From the NCBI GenBank assembly GCA_903938445.1, contig CAJADG010000023.1, positions 62,001 through 126,000 of the forward strand: a stretch of DNA of 64,000 nt, read 5' to 3'. Shown piece by piece: positions 15,624 through 25,336 of the stretch; the stretch's first letter is position 1, and each line of letters begins with the position of its first letter. The notes under the pieces are model-generated. The model had not been told where the DNA came from and did no database searches. It saw nothing but the letters and a program-made list of their open reading frames with translations. This DNA comes from an uncultured Bacteroidota bacterium. GTDB taxonomy: Bacteria > Bacteroidota > Bacteroidia > Chitinophagales > Chitinophagaceae. Made by a program: the position numbers and the translations under genes.

Positions 15624-17552
15624 TTATTTGTAAATTACTGTACCAATGGTAGAGGTTAATTCCTTTTCGATATCCTTTAAATGCTTATGAATTTGCAATA
15701 ACTGAATTTGTTCAGCATCAGGAGCATGCTCTAAATCGGCTTGATTTTGAGCAATCATTTTTTTAATTTTACGAAGTTTAAAATACAAAAGTGTGATATC
15801 AATTTCAACCATGATATCCTTGGGCTCTTGCTTCTTTTTAATACCTAACTTTTCATTCCATCTTAAACTTAGCTCTTGCTCAGGTTCTAATAAAGTAACT
15901 ACCCATTTTTGAACGCGCTCATCTGGATGGTATTGCATGGTTTTGCCATCAGGTAATTTACCATCATAAAACCATTGTTTATAGGCATCCATTAAATAAA
16001 TCATTTCATTATTTTCTAATGGGAAACCTTCAATTTCATCAAATACATATTGGGCTATAAATTTACCTTCCTTATTTTGTTCAATTCCATTTTCAATAAT
16101 AAGACGCACCAAATTCTTTTCATGTGCTAAATCACGATCGGTAATTAAATCAAAATTAGAGTCTTCCTGTTCAGCAGGAGGAAAGCTTGGCATTAGGATA
16201 GCTGCTTCGTCATAGCTCATCTTTTTTTCTTCCTTGACAATCTTATCTCGCTTAAACTTATTCACTAATTGTGTAAGCCCCGTCTCATCAATACGCAATA
16301 AGGAACTACATTTCCTTACATATTCTTGCAACTTGGTAAAATCTTCTGCCTTATTAATTTTGCTTAGTGTTTCAGCAATCTGATTCACTAAAATATTTTT
16401 CTTGTTTAAGTCGCCGCCAACATCTTTTAACTGTACTTCCAATTGGAAAAGAACAAAATCTTTTTTATTATTCTTTACAAATTCCCTAAAGGCATCAGGA
16501 CCTACTTTGTTGACATAACTATCTGGATCCTCTTTATCTGGAATCAAAACCAATTGAACATTCAACCCCTCTTCCAAAGCCATATCTAATCCACGCAAAG
16601 CAGCTTTTACTCCAGCGCTATCACCATCATAAATAATAGTTAGATTTTGGGTGTACTTTTTAATGAGTCTTAATTGGTCAATAGTCAAAGAAGTACCACC
16701 ACTAGCTACTACATTTTCAATGCCAGCTTGATGTAAACTCACTACATCGGTATAACCTTCCACCAATAAACATTCATCATTACTATTAATGGAATTACGT
16801 GCAAAATAGGATCCGTAAAGAATTTTGCTTTTTACATAAATTTCATTCTCTGGGGTATTGATATACTTTGGTGACTTATCATTTTTTGCAATTTGTCTTG
16901 CACCAAATCCAATTATTTTTCCCGTTGTATTGTGAATTGGAAAAATGATACGATCTCTATAATTGTCCTGCCATTCACCATTACGTTCCACCACAAGGCC
17001 AGTACGCGCAAACAATTCAGGGTTAAATTGATTTTGTATTAAAGCCTTTGCCAATCCATCCCGATCGGCCGGGTTGTATCCAATTTTAAACTTTTCAACA
17101 ATGGGTTTTAAGAAACCTCTATGTTGCATATAACTCTGTGCAATGACAGCGCCATTTTCTGTTTCCCAATATTGTTTGGTAAACCATTCCATTGCAAAAT
17201 GGTTAATGGCATAAATACTATCTGCAACTTGTTGTGCGATTTTTTGTGCAGGGCTCGTCTCTGTTTCTTCAATTTCAATATTATACCTTGCAGCCAACCA
17301 TCTTAATGCTTCAACATAACTGTATTTTTCATGTTCCATCAAAAAAGTGATGGTGTTGCCGCTTTTGCCACAGCCAAAACATTTGTAAATTTCTTTGGCT
17401 GGTGAAACCGTAAATGAAGGAGATTTTTCGTTGTGGAAAGGGCAATTGCCAAGGTAGTTGGTGCCTCGCTTTTTTAACTTCACAAATTCCCCAACAACAT
17501 CAATGATGTCAATTCGGCTGGTAATTTGTTGAATAGTTTGCGAGGTAATCAT
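15624..17552 (-). CDS. dnaG: DNA primase
   Basis: Synthesises RNA primers for replication. The 642 residues begin with the CHC2 zinc-binding domain, where C37, H40, C58 and C61 (NCPFH and KCFGC) bind zinc. The RNA polymerase core follows, with the TOPRIM elements LLVEGYTDVVSLHQAG (catalytic Glu) and TIIYDGDSAGVKAALRG (metal-binding Asp pair). The C-terminal 180 residues would be the helicase-binding region and are divergent, as usual. It begins 17 bases after a STAS-like gene on the same strand and probably shares its promoter. Confidence 0.96.
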   Translation of the reverse strand: MITSQTIQQITSRIDIIDVVGEFVKLKKRGTNYLGNCPFHNEKSPSFTVSPAKEIYKCFGCGKSGNTITFLMEHEKYSYVEALRWLAARYNIEIEETETSPAQKIAQQVADSIYAINHFAMEWFTKQYWETENGAVIAQSYMQHRGFLKPIVEKFKIGYNPADRDGLAKALIQNQFNPELFARTGLVVERNGEWQDNYRDRIIFPIHNTTGKIIGFGARQIAKNDKSPKYINTPENEIYVKSKILYGSYFARNSINSNDECLLVEGYTDVVSLHQAGIENVVASGGTSLTIDQLRLIKKYTQNLTIIYDGDSAGVKAALRGLDMALEEGLNVQLVLIPDKEDPDSYVNKVGPDAFREFVKNNKKDFVLFQLEVQLKDVGGDLNKKNILVNQIAETLSKINKAEDFTKLQEYVRKCSSLLRIDETGLTQLVNKFKRDKIVKEEKKMSYDEAAILMPSFPPAEQEDSNFDLITDRDLAHEKNLVRLIIENGIEQNKEGKFIAQYVFDEIEGFPLENNEMIYLMDAYKQWFYDGKLPDGKTMQYHPDERVQKWVVTLLEPEQELSLRWNEKLGIKKKQEPKDIMVEIDITLLYFKLRKIKKMIAQNQADLEHAPDAEQIQLLQIHKHLKDIEKELTSTIGTVIYK

Positions 17553-17569
17553 GAAGGCGAAAATAAAAC

Positions 17570-17983
17570 TTAATCTTCGTTTGGAAGTGAAAATTCCATA
17601 TCATCACTATCTAATAATTCACGTTCAATTTCTTCCATCTGAACAATATCCCAAGCCTCGGACTCGGTAGGAGTCATATTTAGCAATTCGGCATAGTCCG
17701 TTTTATCTAAAATATCCTGTAAATGGTCCGAAAGGGCACAAACCACCAATGAGGTATTATGCTCATAAAAATAGCCTTGAGCCTTCGCAATTTGCTCAAT
17801 GATGGCTTCGTCCCAGTTTTGGACCAACTTTAAGTTAAGAATAAGGTTCTTAGGGGCTGTATTTCCCAATTTCGTAGTCAAATTGTCCAATTCAGTTACT
17901 AGATTTGACAAAAGTTCCTTGTTTTCTATAGTAATAACAGTGAATTTTTCCTTTGTGGCGGTTTGGTATAGAATTTGACTCAT
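17570..17983 (-). CDS. STAS-like domain protein upstream of dnaG
   Basis: A 137-residue cytoplasmic protein. The order of elements fits a STAS (anti-sigma factor antagonist-like) fold: strand FTVITIEN, strand NLILNLKLVQNW, helix DEAIIEQIAKAQGYFYEHN, strand TSLVVCAL and helix around LLNMTPTESEAWDIV. In partner-switching STAS proteins the loop after the second strand carries a phosphorylatable Ser/Thr; here the loop reads NWDEA, with no Ser or Thr, so classical phospho-switching is unlikely. The tail is very acidic (EEIERELLDSDDMEFSLPNED). Fold assignment is by pattern only. It heads the dnaG operon with a promoter at 18026-18033. Confidence 0.6.
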   Translation of the reverse strand: MSQILYQTATKEKFTVITIENKELLSNLVTELDNLTTKLGNTAPKNLILNLKLVQNWDEAIIEQIAKAQGYFYEHNTSLVVCALSDHLQDILDKTDYAELLNMTPTESEAWDIVQMEEIERELLDSDDMEFSLPNED

Positions 17984-18025
17984 AATAATAAGTTAATAAC
18001 AAGGATAAACAGACATACTTTAGAG

Positions 18026-18033
18026 CAAAAATA
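18026..18033 (-). promoter_or_regulatory. -7 box for the STAS-like/dnaG operon
   Basis: On the minus strand the sequence reads TATTTTTG followed by C, an exact TAnnTTTG match, 42 bases before the ATG at 17983. The divergent clpC candidate box TATTCTTG (18039-18046, one mismatch) starts 6 bases away, so the promoters are back to back. Confidence 0.6.
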
Positions 18034-18067
18034 TTCGTTATTCTTGATAACAGCTCCAATTAAATTT

Positions 18068-20719
18068 ATGGATAATAATTTTTCAACACAAGTTAAGGAA
18101 ATCATCTCTTATAGCCGAGAAGAAGCTTTGAGATTAGGTAATGACTTTATTGGGGCCGAGCACTTAATGCTAGGACTTATTAGAGATCAGGAGAATACAG
18201 CTATCAAGGTATTGAAGCAGTTGAATGTAAATTTGACTGAATTAAGAAAAGAGATTGAATTAGCGGTTAAGGATAAATCAGGTAAAAATGTTGCGAATAT
18301 CAATAGTTTGCCATTAACAAAGCAGGCTGAAAAGGTAATTCGTGTTACTGTTTTAGAAGCAAAGGCTTTAAAAAGCCCAATGGTTGAAACTGAACATTTA
18401 TTACTTAGCATTTTAAAAAATAAAGAAAACATCGCGACGCAAATTTTAAATCACTTTGATGTGGATTATGATTTGTTCCGAAATGAATTAGGTATGGTGG
18501 GTTCTTCACCTACGGGTTTGGAGGATAGTGACAGACCTTCTCGTTCGGGTCGTTCTTCAGAATCTCCTCGTTCTGAATTTTCGGATGAGCCTGATGATGA
18601 TTTTGAAGATGATAAGCGTGGTCCTTTTGGTGCTGGCGCAAAACCAAAATCTGGTACGCCTAATAAATCAAAGACGCCTGTATTAGATAATTTTGGACGT
18701 GACATCACTAAGCTTGCCGAGATGGATTCCTTGGATCCAATTGTGGGTCGTGAAGCAGAAATTGAAAGAGTAAGTCAAATATTAAGTCGTCGCAAAAAGA
18801 ATAATCCTATTTTAATTGGTGAGCCTGGGGTGGGTAAGACGGCGATAGTGGAAGGGTTGGCTTTGAGAATTGTTCAAAGAAAAGTAAGCCGCGTTTTATT
18901 TGATAAACGTGTTATTTCATTGGATTTGGCTGCCTTGGTTGCCGGTACAAAATACCGTGGTCAATTTGAAGAGCGTATGAAAGCCATCATGAATGAGCTA
19001 GAAAAAAACAGAGACGTTATTTTATTTATTGACGAGATACATACCATTGTGGGAGCTGGAGGAGCAAGCGGTTCATTAGATGCTTCTAATATCTTTAAGC
19101 CTGCATTGGCTAGAGGTGAGTTGCAATGTATTGGTGCTTCAACATTAGACGAATACAGAATGCATATCGAAAAAGATGGTGCATTAGATCGTCGTTTCCA
19201 AAAAGTAATTATTGAGCCACCAAGTGTGGAGGATACCATTACGATTTTAAACAATATCAAATCTAAATACGAGGATTATCATAGCGTTACTTATGATCAA
19301 GAAGCGATTGAAGCTTGTGTGAAATTAAGTGATCGTTATATGACGGATCGTTTATTGCCAGACAAAGCCATTGATGTATTAGATGAAGTGGGTGCTCGTG
19401 TGCATTTAAAAAACATTAGTGTTCCTCAAGATATCGTTGAACTTGAAAAGCAAATTGAAGCGGTTAAGGAAGAAAAAAATAAAGTGGTGAAGAGCCAACG
19501 TTTTGAAGAAGCGGCAAGTTTAAGAGATACCGAAAAGAAATTAGGAGAGGCTTTAGAAAAAGCAAAATTAAATTGGGAGGAAGAAAGTAAAACTGCTCGA
19601 TTCCCAATTAATGAAGAAAATATTGCCGAAGTAATTAGCATGATGACAGGTATTCCTGTAAAGCGTATGGTGGAAGCGGAAACAACTAAGTTACGCAAAA
19701 TGGCCGACGACATGAAAGGAATGGTGATAGGGCAAGATGATGCCATTAGTAAAGTAGTAAAAGCGATTCAAAGAAATAGAGTTGGTTTAAAAGATCCTAA
19801 AAAACCAATTGGTACTTTTATTTTCTTAGGACCAACAGGGGTAGGTAAAACAGAATTAGCTCGTGCACTCGCAAGAAATATGTTTGACTCCGAAGATGCT
19901 TTAATCCGCATTGATATGAGTGAGTACATGGAGAAATTTGCAGTGTCTCGTTTAATTGGTGCGCCTCCAGGATATGTGGGTTATGAAGAGGGTGGACAAT
20001 TAACAGAGAAAGTTCGACGTAAGCCATACTGTGTAATTCTTTTAGACGAAATTGAAAAAGCGCATCCAGATATTTATAATATTTTATTACAAGTATTAGA
20101 TGATGGAATTTTAACGGATGGCTTGGGTCGTAAAATAGATTTCAAAAATACCATGATCATTATGACTTCCAATATTGGCGCGCGTCAATTGAAAGAGTTT
20201 GGTGATGGTGTTGGATTTGCAACGGCTACAAGAGTTCAACAAACCGAAGAAAACAATCGTTCTGTTATTGAAAAAGCTTTAAAGCGTACTTTCTCTCCAG
20301 AGTTTTTAAATAGAATAGATGACGTAATTGTATTTAACTCGTTGACTAAAGAAAATATCTATTTGATTATAGATATCATCATGAAAAATGTGTTGAGTAG
20401 ATTAGTGAATTTAGGATTGAACTTGGTAATTTCTGAGGCAGCAAAAGAATTCATTGCAGACAAAGGGTATGATGTTCAGTTTGGCGCAAGACCTTTACAT
20501 AGAGCCATTCAAAAATATATTGAAGATCCATTGGCGGAAGAAATTTTAAATGCAAGTGTTAAGGAAGGTGATGTTTTAGTAGGGGATTTAAATACAGATA
20601 AAACTGGATTAACTTTTACCTTACAAAAAAAGGAAAAAGCAGAGAAGGCTGAGAAAGTGGCGAAGGAACCAAAAGAACCAAAAGAGCCCAAAGCCCCGAA
20701 AGAACCAAAAACTGAATAA
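18068..20719 (+). CDS. clpC: ATP-dependent Clp protease ATP-binding subunit ClpC
   Basis: Hexameric AAA+ unfoldase that feeds substrates to ClpP. From ATG 18068 ([20 protein letters not shown]) it is 883 residues. Layout: double Clp N-domain (about 3-145), acidic Ser-rich linker (about 150-225), first AAA+ domain with Walker A GEPGVGKT at 251-258 and Walker B ILFIDEIH, a UVR coiled motif (around [17 protein letters not shown]) that distinguishes ClpC from ClpA/ClpB, second AAA+ domain with GPTGVGKT at 588-595 and [11 protein letters not shown], and a D2 small domain. The tail ends in a low-complexity run of Lys-Glu-Pro units. The frame is open 31 codons upstream, but that extension has no family support and crosses the divergent promoters. 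Confidence 0.95.
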   Translation: MDNNFSTQVKEIISYSREEALRLGNDFIGAEHLMLGLIRDQENTAIKVLKQLNVNLTELRKEIELAVKDKSGKNVANINSLPLTKQAEKVIRVTVLEAKALKSPMVETEHLLLSILKNKENIATQILNHFDVDYDLFRNELGMVGSSPTGLEDSDRPSRSGRSSESPRSEFSDEPDDDFEDDKRGPFGAGAKPKSGTPNKSKTPVLDNFGRDITKLAEMDSLDPIVGREAEIERVSQILSRRKKNNPILIGEPGVGKTAIVEGLALRIVQRKVSRVLFDKRVISLDLAALVAGTKYRGQFEERMKAIMNELEKNRDVILFIDEIHTIVGAGGASGSLDASNIFKPALARGELQCIGASTLDEYRMHIEKDGALDRRFQKVIIEPPSVEDTITILNNIKSKYEDYHSVTYDQEAIEACVKLSDRYMTDRLLPDKAIDVLDEVGARVHLKNISVPQDIVELEKQIEAVKEEKNKVVKSQRFEEAASLRDTEKKLGEALEKAKLNWEEESKTARFPINEENIAEVISMMTGIPVKRMVEAETTKLRKMADDMKGMVIGQDDAISKVVKAIQRNRVGLKDPKKPIGTFIFLGPTGVGKTELARALARNMFDSEDALIRIDMSEYMEKFAVSRLIGAPPGYVGYEEGGQLTEKVRRKPYCVILLDEIEKAHPDIYNILLQVLDDGILTDGLGRKIDFKNTMIIMTSNIGARQLKEFGDGVGFATATRVQQTEENNRSVIEKALKRTFSPEFLNRIDDVIVFNSLTKENIYLIIDIIMKNVLSRLVNLGLNLVISEAAKEFIADKGYDVQFGARPLHRAIQKYIEDPLAEEILNASVKEGDVLVGDLNTDKTGLTFTLQKKEKAEKAEKVAKEPKEPKEPKAPKEPKTE

Positions 20720-20748
20720 ACAGCTTCGATACAATCGTGTTACAAATT

Positions 20749-20782
20749 AAAGGCCTCGATCTAATTTAGATACGAGGCCTTT
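20749..20782. terminator. terminator shared by clpC and ubiX
   Basis: AAAGGCCTCG (20749-20758) pairs perfectly with CGAGGCCTTT (20773-20782), and the loop region continues pairing through ATCTA/TAGAT. A T run follows on the plus strand and an A/T-rich run on the minus strand, so it can end both converging genes. Confidence 0.9.
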
Positions 20783-20795
20783 TTATATCAATGAT

Positions 20796-21356
20796 TTATT
20801 TCGTGCCCCAACGATAACCCTTGGCATCTAATCCTGCAAGGTCTAAAATTCTATGCACCACTGTGTAAGCTACTTCTTCAATAGTTTGTGGTTTGCTATA
20901 AAAGCTTGGGGTTGCCGGGCAAATAATGCCTCCAGCTAAAGTAACGGTTTCCATATTTTTGATATGGATTAAGTTGTAGGGTGTTTCTCTAGCTACTAAA
21001 ATGAGTTTTCTGCGTTCTTTTAAAATGACGTCAGCTGCTCTGGTGCTCAAATCATCACTCACTCCACTAGCAATTCTACCCAACATACCCATACTGCATG
21101 GGATTGCAATCATGATATTGTATTTGGCTGAGCCAGAAGCAAAAGGGGCGTTAAAATCATTTTTGGCGTAAAATTCAAAAGGGTAGTTGGCATAATTTTT
21201 ATTACCTAATTCGGTCTCCCAGACAATTTTGGCATTATCGCTCATTACCACTCCAACAGCCTCATATTGATCTTTCATTTTAACAAGGCAATCCAATAAG
21301 CATTTAGCATAAATGGCTCCACTAGCTCCTGTAATTGATACGATAATTTTGTTCAT
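20796..21356 (-). CDS. ubiX: flavin prenyltransferase UbiX
   Basis: Makes prenylated FMN, the cofactor of UbiD-type decarboxylases, from reduced FMN and dimethylallyl phosphate. The 186 residues have the family motifs: IIVSITGASGAIYAKCLLD (FMN-binding N-terminus), PCSMGMLGRIASGVSDDLSTRA, the catalytic-loop RKLILVARETPYNLIHIKNM, and the C-terminal GIICPATPSFYSKPQTIEEV. Length is typical. It has its own promoter in a 34-base gap (21367-21374), so it is probably independent of the upstream plug-domain gene. No ubiD gene is present in the window. Confidence 0.95.
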   Translation of the reverse strand: MNKIIVSITGASGAIYAKCLLDCLVKMKDQYEAVGVVMSDNAKIVWETELGNKNYANYPFEFYAKNDFNAPFASGSAKYNIMIAIPCSMGMLGRIASGVSDDLSTRAADVILKERRKLILVARETPYNLIHIKNMETVTLAGGIICPATPSFYSKPQTIEEVAYTVVHRILDLAGLDAKGYRWGTK

Positions 21357-21366
21357 ATAGATGTAA

Positions 21367-21374
21367 CAAAATTA
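21367..21374 (-). promoter_or_regulatory. -7 box for ubiX
   Basis: Minus strand TAATTTTG, an exact TAnnTTTG match, 10 bases before the ubiX ATG (21356). It lies in the 34-base gap after the stop of the plug-domain gene. Confidence 0.5.
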
Positions 21375-21390
21375 GGAAGGAATTGTTGAA

Positions 21391-22527
21391 TTATTTCCAA
21401 GTAGAAATATCTGGTGTGTAGCCAATAACTTGGAAATTGTATTTTCTTGTGCTGTTTTCGGTATAATAAGCTCCTCTTTTGGTATAGATTGCAATGGTGC
21501 CATTACCTGTGGGGCCACCACTCATAGGAGGAAACACTTTTACCATTGCTATATCATTGGTGTTTACATAGCTAGCCATCTCGTTTTCAACTTTAAACTC
21601 ATCCAAATAAATATCCACATTGGCTTCTCGCCATTTGAGGTTATAATTCCCAAAAGCATCACGGTTTACTTTTAAGCCAGCAACCCTGCCTTGAAGAAAA
21701 CTAAAAATATCCATGGCATTGCCAATTTGGGTGCCTTCAATCCCATCAAATATTTGGGGGAACCCAAATTTGAATAAACCGCTTGCATATTCTTCATCAA
21801 ATAGCTCCACTTTTTTCTTGGCAACTGATTTAACTGTTACTTCATTCAAAGTAAATTTCTTATTCGTATTGGGATCAAACTGGTAATTTTCAACGATTGC
21901 TTTGTCTTTTAAAGTATCTAGCTTTCCAATATTTATAAAATCAGTCACACGCGCAATTGGCGTGAATGTGCTATCCAAATAAGTTTCTAAATCAATATAT
22001 AAGCGTTGATTTTTTTTGCCGGTTTCCGAAAACACAATTCTTGCAGTATCCTCAAAAATCATTTTTGGCGTAGTGAAATATCCTGACTCTTGAGGGCTTA
22101 AGAATCCAATATAAGAGTCCTTATTTTTTGTCAATAATAAATAATTGATTCCTTTAGATTTTACATCAAAATCTTTAATCTTGCCTTTAACTTTTAAAAA
22201 GTCATTTTGTAATATATAAGTAATAGCATACTTGCCATCAGGAATATTATCTCCAATAATAATACCGGGTGTACTATTCCCATTTATAAGTGGATATCTA
22301 AATTTCCATTGTTTAGTTTTTACTAAATTTTCTATTACAACATTTAAGGTAATTTTTGATTTTGTCGGATCTTGGAATTTATAATTACACTCAAAGAACA
22401 GGGTATCTTTTTTTTGTAATTCGTGCTTTTCAATAGTTACCGATAAAGTGTCTGCGGTACTTGCTTTCGCGCCATTTCCAATTAATAAAAGAAAAAGGAA
22501 AAAGATGGGGGATGTTATTTTGAACAT
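21391..22527 (-). CDS. exported protein with a TonB-receptor plug-like domain but no barrel
   Basis: A 378-residue exported protein with a signal peptide (MFKITSPIFFLFLLLIGNGAKA). The N-terminal part (about 23-225) is rich in predicted strands (TFFECNYKFQDPTKSKITLNV-type segments, read in parts), resembling MG2-like beta sandwiches found before such domains. The C-terminal part (about 240-370) follows the plug domain of TonB-dependent receptors: NAMDIFSFLQGRVAGLKV, VDIYLDEFKV, then NDIAMVKVFPP and GNGTIAIYTKRGA. No beta-barrel follows: the frame stops about 15 residues later. Such barrel-less plugs occur in Bacteroidota; function unknown. It has its own promoter at 22545-22552. Confidence 0.72.
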   Translation of the reverse strand: MFKITSPIFFLFLLLIGNGAKASTADTLSVTIEKHELQKKDTLFFECNYKFQDPTKSKITLNVVIENLVKTKQWKFRYPLINGNSTPGIIIGDNIPDGKYAITYILQNDFLKVKGKIKDFDVKSKGINYLLLTKNKDSYIGFLSPQESGYFTTPKMIFEDTARIVFSETGKKNQRLYIDLETYLDSTFTPIARVTDFINIGKLDTLKDKAIVENYQFDPNTNKKFTLNEVTVKSVAKKKVELFDEEYASGLFKFGFPQIFDGIEGTQIGNAMDIFSFLQGRVAGLKVNRDAFGNYNLKWREANVDIYLDEFKVENEMASYVNTNDIAMVKVFPPMSGGPTGNGTIAIYTKRGAYYTENSTRKYNFQVIGYTPDISTWK

Positions 22528-22544
22528 AAATAAAGTATGTACAA

Positions 22545-22552
22545 CAAAAGTA
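22545..22552 (-). promoter_or_regulatory. -7 box for the plug-domain gene
   Basis: Minus strand TACTTTTG, an exact TAnnTTTG match, 17 bases before the ATG at 22527. Confidence 0.55.
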
Positions 22553-22656
22553 ATTTCTTTTAGTTTAAGAAAACCTTAATATTAGCGTTTATCTAAATCA
22601 ATTATATTATTTCAATAAACTTAATTAGCTTAGTAGTGAATTTTAGTAAATATTCT

Positions 22657-23877
22657 ATGAAGCAATTCAGCGCACCTTCTTATAAAGGAACAAATTATAA
22701 AATGGAAGAAACAATGAGATGGTTTGGGCCTTCCGATCCTGTTGCTTTGTCCGATATAAAACATGCGGGCTGTACTGCTGTTGTGACTGCTTTGCATCAT
22801 ATTGCCAATGGTGAAATATGGTCAATAGATGAAATTAATAAAAAAAAAGAAATTGTTGAAAGGGCAGGGTTGCAATGGTCTGTTGTGGAAAGTGTACCTG
22901 TGCATGAATCCATAAAAACACAATCTTCTGGATTTGAAGTTTATATTGAAAACTACAAACAGACAATAAAAAATTTGGGGTCTTGTGGCATACAAAATAT
23001 TACTTATAATTTTATGCCAGTACTGGATTGGACAAGAACTGATTTAAACTATGAAGTAGCAGATGGTTCAAAAGCACTTCGTTTTGAAATGGCTGCATTC
23101 GTTGCATTTGATTTGTATATTTTAAAAAGAGAAAATGCGCATTTAGATTACGATAGGGAAACTATCAATAGGGCAAAAGCAAGGTTTGAAAGTATGAGTG
23201 ATGGTGAGAAATTATTGTTGCAAAAAAATATTATTGCAGGTTTGCCTGGTAGTGAGGAAAGTTTTAGTATTGAACAATTTCAAAAAGCATTGGATGCTTA
23301 TAAACATATTGATCATTCAACATTAAGAGCACATTTAATTTATTTTTTACAACAAATCATTCCTGTGGCAGAGTTGGCTGGTGTTGTTATGTCAATACAT
23401 CCAGATGATCCTCCTTTTTCAATCTTAGGATTGCCAAGAGTAGTATCCAATTCGGATGACATACTTACCTTGATACAGGAAGTGCCTTCATTACATAATG
23501 GATTGTGTTTTTGTACTGGCTCTTTTGGGGTGATTGCTTCTAATAATTTGCCTGAAATGGTGAAGCTTTTTTCTGAAAGGATTCATTTTATTCATTTAAG
23601 AAGTACCCGTAGCAACGAATGGGGAGATTTTTTTGAAGATAATCATTTAGAGGGAGATGTTGATATGTATGCTGTCATTAAGGAATTAGTGATTGCTATG
23701 CAAAATAGAAAATTGTGTATCCCTGTAAGGCCCGATCATGGTCATCAGATGTTAGATGATTTAATAAAGAAAACCAATCCTGGCTATTCTGCGATCGGAA
23801 GATTAAGAGGACTTGCTGAGATTAGAGGATTAGAATTAGGTATTCTGAGGGGTTTGGCTAAAGATGAATCTCTTTAA
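22657..23877 (+). CDS. uxuA: mannonate dehydratase
   Basis: Converts D-mannonate to 2-keto-3-deoxygluconate in hexuronate breakdown. From ATG 22657 ([11 protein letters not shown]) it is 406 residues. The UxuA core starts at METTMRW-like [16 protein letters not shown] and continues [19 protein letters not shown]; later [19 protein letters not shown] and the metal-site block [19 protein letters not shown] and [11 protein letters not shown] are all as expected. A GTG at 22636 and an ATG at 22702 are alternative starts; 22657 is chosen because GTG has no obvious support and 22702 is the minimal family start. The gene heads a cluster with a DUF1080 protein and a Gfo/Idh oxidoreductase; no uxuB or kdgK is nearby. 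Confidence 0.93.
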   Translation: MKQFSAPSYKGTNYKMEETMRWFGPSDPVALSDIKHAGCTAVVTALHHIANGEIWSIDEINKKKEIVERAGLQWSVVESVPVHESIKTQSSGFEVYIENYKQTIKNLGSCGIQNITYNFMPVLDWTRTDLNYEVADGSKALRFEMAAFVAFDLYILKRENAHLDYDRETINRAKARFESMSDGEKLLLQKNIIAGLPGSEESFSIEQFQKALDAYKHIDHSTLRAHLIYFLQQIIPVAELAGVVMSIHPDDPPFSILGLPRVVSNSDDILTLIQEVPSLHNGLCFCTGSFGVIASNNLPEMVKLFSERIHFIHLRSTRSNEWGDFFEDNHLEGDVDMYAVIKELVIAMQNRKLCIPVRPDHGHQMLDDLIKKTNPGYSAIGRLRGLAEIRGLELGILRGLAKDESL

Positions 23878-23879
23878 TT

Positions 23880-23908
23880 ATAGAAAAAATTTGTGCAATT
23901 TTTTCTAT
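23880..23908 (+). terminator. A/T hairpin between uxuA and the DUF1080 gene
   Basis: A perfect 12-bp inverted repeat (23880-23891 with 23897-23908) around loop TGTGC, directly after the uxuA stop. The stem is nearly all A-T and the following bases are not a clean T run, so it may be a weak terminator. It also overlaps a TTTG (23890-23893) placed 22 bases before TAAATTTT (23916-23923), a one-mismatch promoter for the next gene. Confidence 0.4.
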
Positions 23909-23928
23909 CTTAAAGTAAATTTTAAGAT

Positions 23929-25335
23929 ATGAACTATCGATTTTTTGCTTGTAGACCATTCTTTTTTGTAAACTTATTTTTCTTTGCTATTCAAGTAGTC
24001 TCAGCCCAAAGTTCAAGTTGGACCAATTTATTTAATGGTAAAGATTTAAAGGGTTGGGTTCAATACAATGGTAAAGCAAAATACACTGTTGAAAATGGTG
24101 AGATTGTAGGTAGAACTGTTCCTGAGGAACCGAATAGTTTTTTATCGACCGAAAAGTTATATGGTGATTTTATTTTAGAATTAGATTTAAAAGTGGATGT
24201 CAATATGAATTCTGGCATTCAGTTTAGAAGTGAGCTAGCGGATGAAAAGGATCATTGTACGGTTACCGATAAGCATACTCCAAAAAGAGTGCATGGATAT
24301 CAAATGGAAATTGATCCGTCTTCAAGAGCTTGGAGTGGGGGTATTTATGATGAGGCGAGAAGAGGCTGGTTGTATCCTTTGGAATACAATGTAGCTGCAA
24401 AATCTGCCTTTAAAAACAATCAATGGAATCATTACAAGATGGAATGTATTGGCAACAATATCAGAACCTGGATAAATGGAATTCCTTGTGCACATGTAGT
24501 AGATGATATGACTTCAAAAGGTTTTATATCATTGCAGGTACACGAGATACAAAATGCAAAAGATGCTGGTCAGGAAGTTAGATGGAAAAATATACGCATT
24601 CAAACTGCTAATTTAAAACCTGCACCTGCTGATAATTTATTTGTAGTAAATCTAATTCCGAATACAATTTCGCCCGATGAACAAAACAGTGGGGTTCGTT
24701 TGTTATGGGATGGTAAAACAACCAATGGATGGAGAGGTGCTTACAAAAAAACATTCCCAGGCGGCACTTGGTTTGTAAAAGACGGTACTTTAAATGTACG
24801 TGGAGCTAATGGTGCAGAATCAACGAATGGGGGCGATATTGTAACTGAGCAAGAGTTTCATGCTTTTGATTTGCAATTTGAATTTAAAATTACAGATACT
24901 GCCAACAGTGGTGTTAAATATTTTGTAACTGAAAAAGAAAATAATAATGGTTCTGCTATTGGATTAGAATATCAAATTTTAGATGATGATAAACACCCTG
25001 ATGCAAAGTTGGGAAGTATTGGAAACAGAACTATGGCATCCTTATATGATATGATACCAGCCTTAAGAATTGGGGAAGGTCGTAGAGAAAAATTGCCAGT
25101 AGGTGAGTGGAATAGAGGACGCATTATTGTTTTACCTGATGGTAGAGTTGAACATTGGATTAATGGCTGGAAAGTAGTTGAATACCAACGAGGCACTCAA
25201 TATTTTTATGCATTAGTGGCTAAAAGTAAATATGTAGTATGGCCTAATTTTGGAATGGCAGATAAAGGACATATTCTATTACAAGAACATGGCACTAATG
25301 TTTCATTTAGAAGTATAAAAATTAAAGAATTATAA
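23929..25335 (+). CDS. exported protein with two DUF1080 (3-keto-glycoside hydrolase-type) domains
   Basis: A 468-residue exported protein; the signal peptide runs to about VVSAQ (residue 27). Two DUF1080 concanavalin-like sandwiches follow in tandem: domain 1 (about 30-230) begins [18 protein letters not shown] and has [17 protein letters not shown] and [22 protein letters not shown]; domain 2 (about 245-468) begins [15 protein letters not shown] and repeats the layout with [32 protein letters not shown] and [18 protein letters not shown]1080 members have been shown to cleave 3-keto-glycosides. It lies 1 base before a Gfo/Idh oxidoreductase gene, which suits sugar oxidation followed by cleavage. 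The substrate is unknown. Confidence 0.87.
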   Translation: MNYRFFACRPFFFVNLFFFAIQVVSAQSSSWTNLFNGKDLKGWVQYNGKAKYTVENGEIVGRTVPEEPNSFLSTEKLYGDFILELDLKVDVNMNSGIQFRSELADEKDHCTVTDKHTPKRVHGYQMEIDPSSRAWSGGIYDEARRGWLYPLEYNVAAKSAFKNNQWNHYKMECIGNNIRTWINGIPCAHVVDDMTSKGFISLQVHEIQNAKDAGQEVRWKNIRIQTANLKPAPADNLFVVNLIPNTISPDEQNSGVRLLWDGKTTNGWRGAYKKTFPGGTWFVKDGTLNVRGANGAESTNGGDIVTEQEFHAFDLQFEFKITDTANSGVKYFVTEKENNNGSAIGLEYQILDDDKHPDAKLGSIGNRTMASLYDMIPALRIGEGRREKLPVGEWNRGRIIVLPDGRVEHWINGWKVVEYQRGTQYFYALVAKSKYVVWPNFGMADKGHILLQEHGTNVSFRSIKIKEL

Positions 25336-25336
25336 T

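Noticed and set aside
17975-18067. Upstream extension of clpC
   Set aside because: It overlaps the divergent STAS/dnaG promoter and start; the conserved Clp N-domain begins at 18068.
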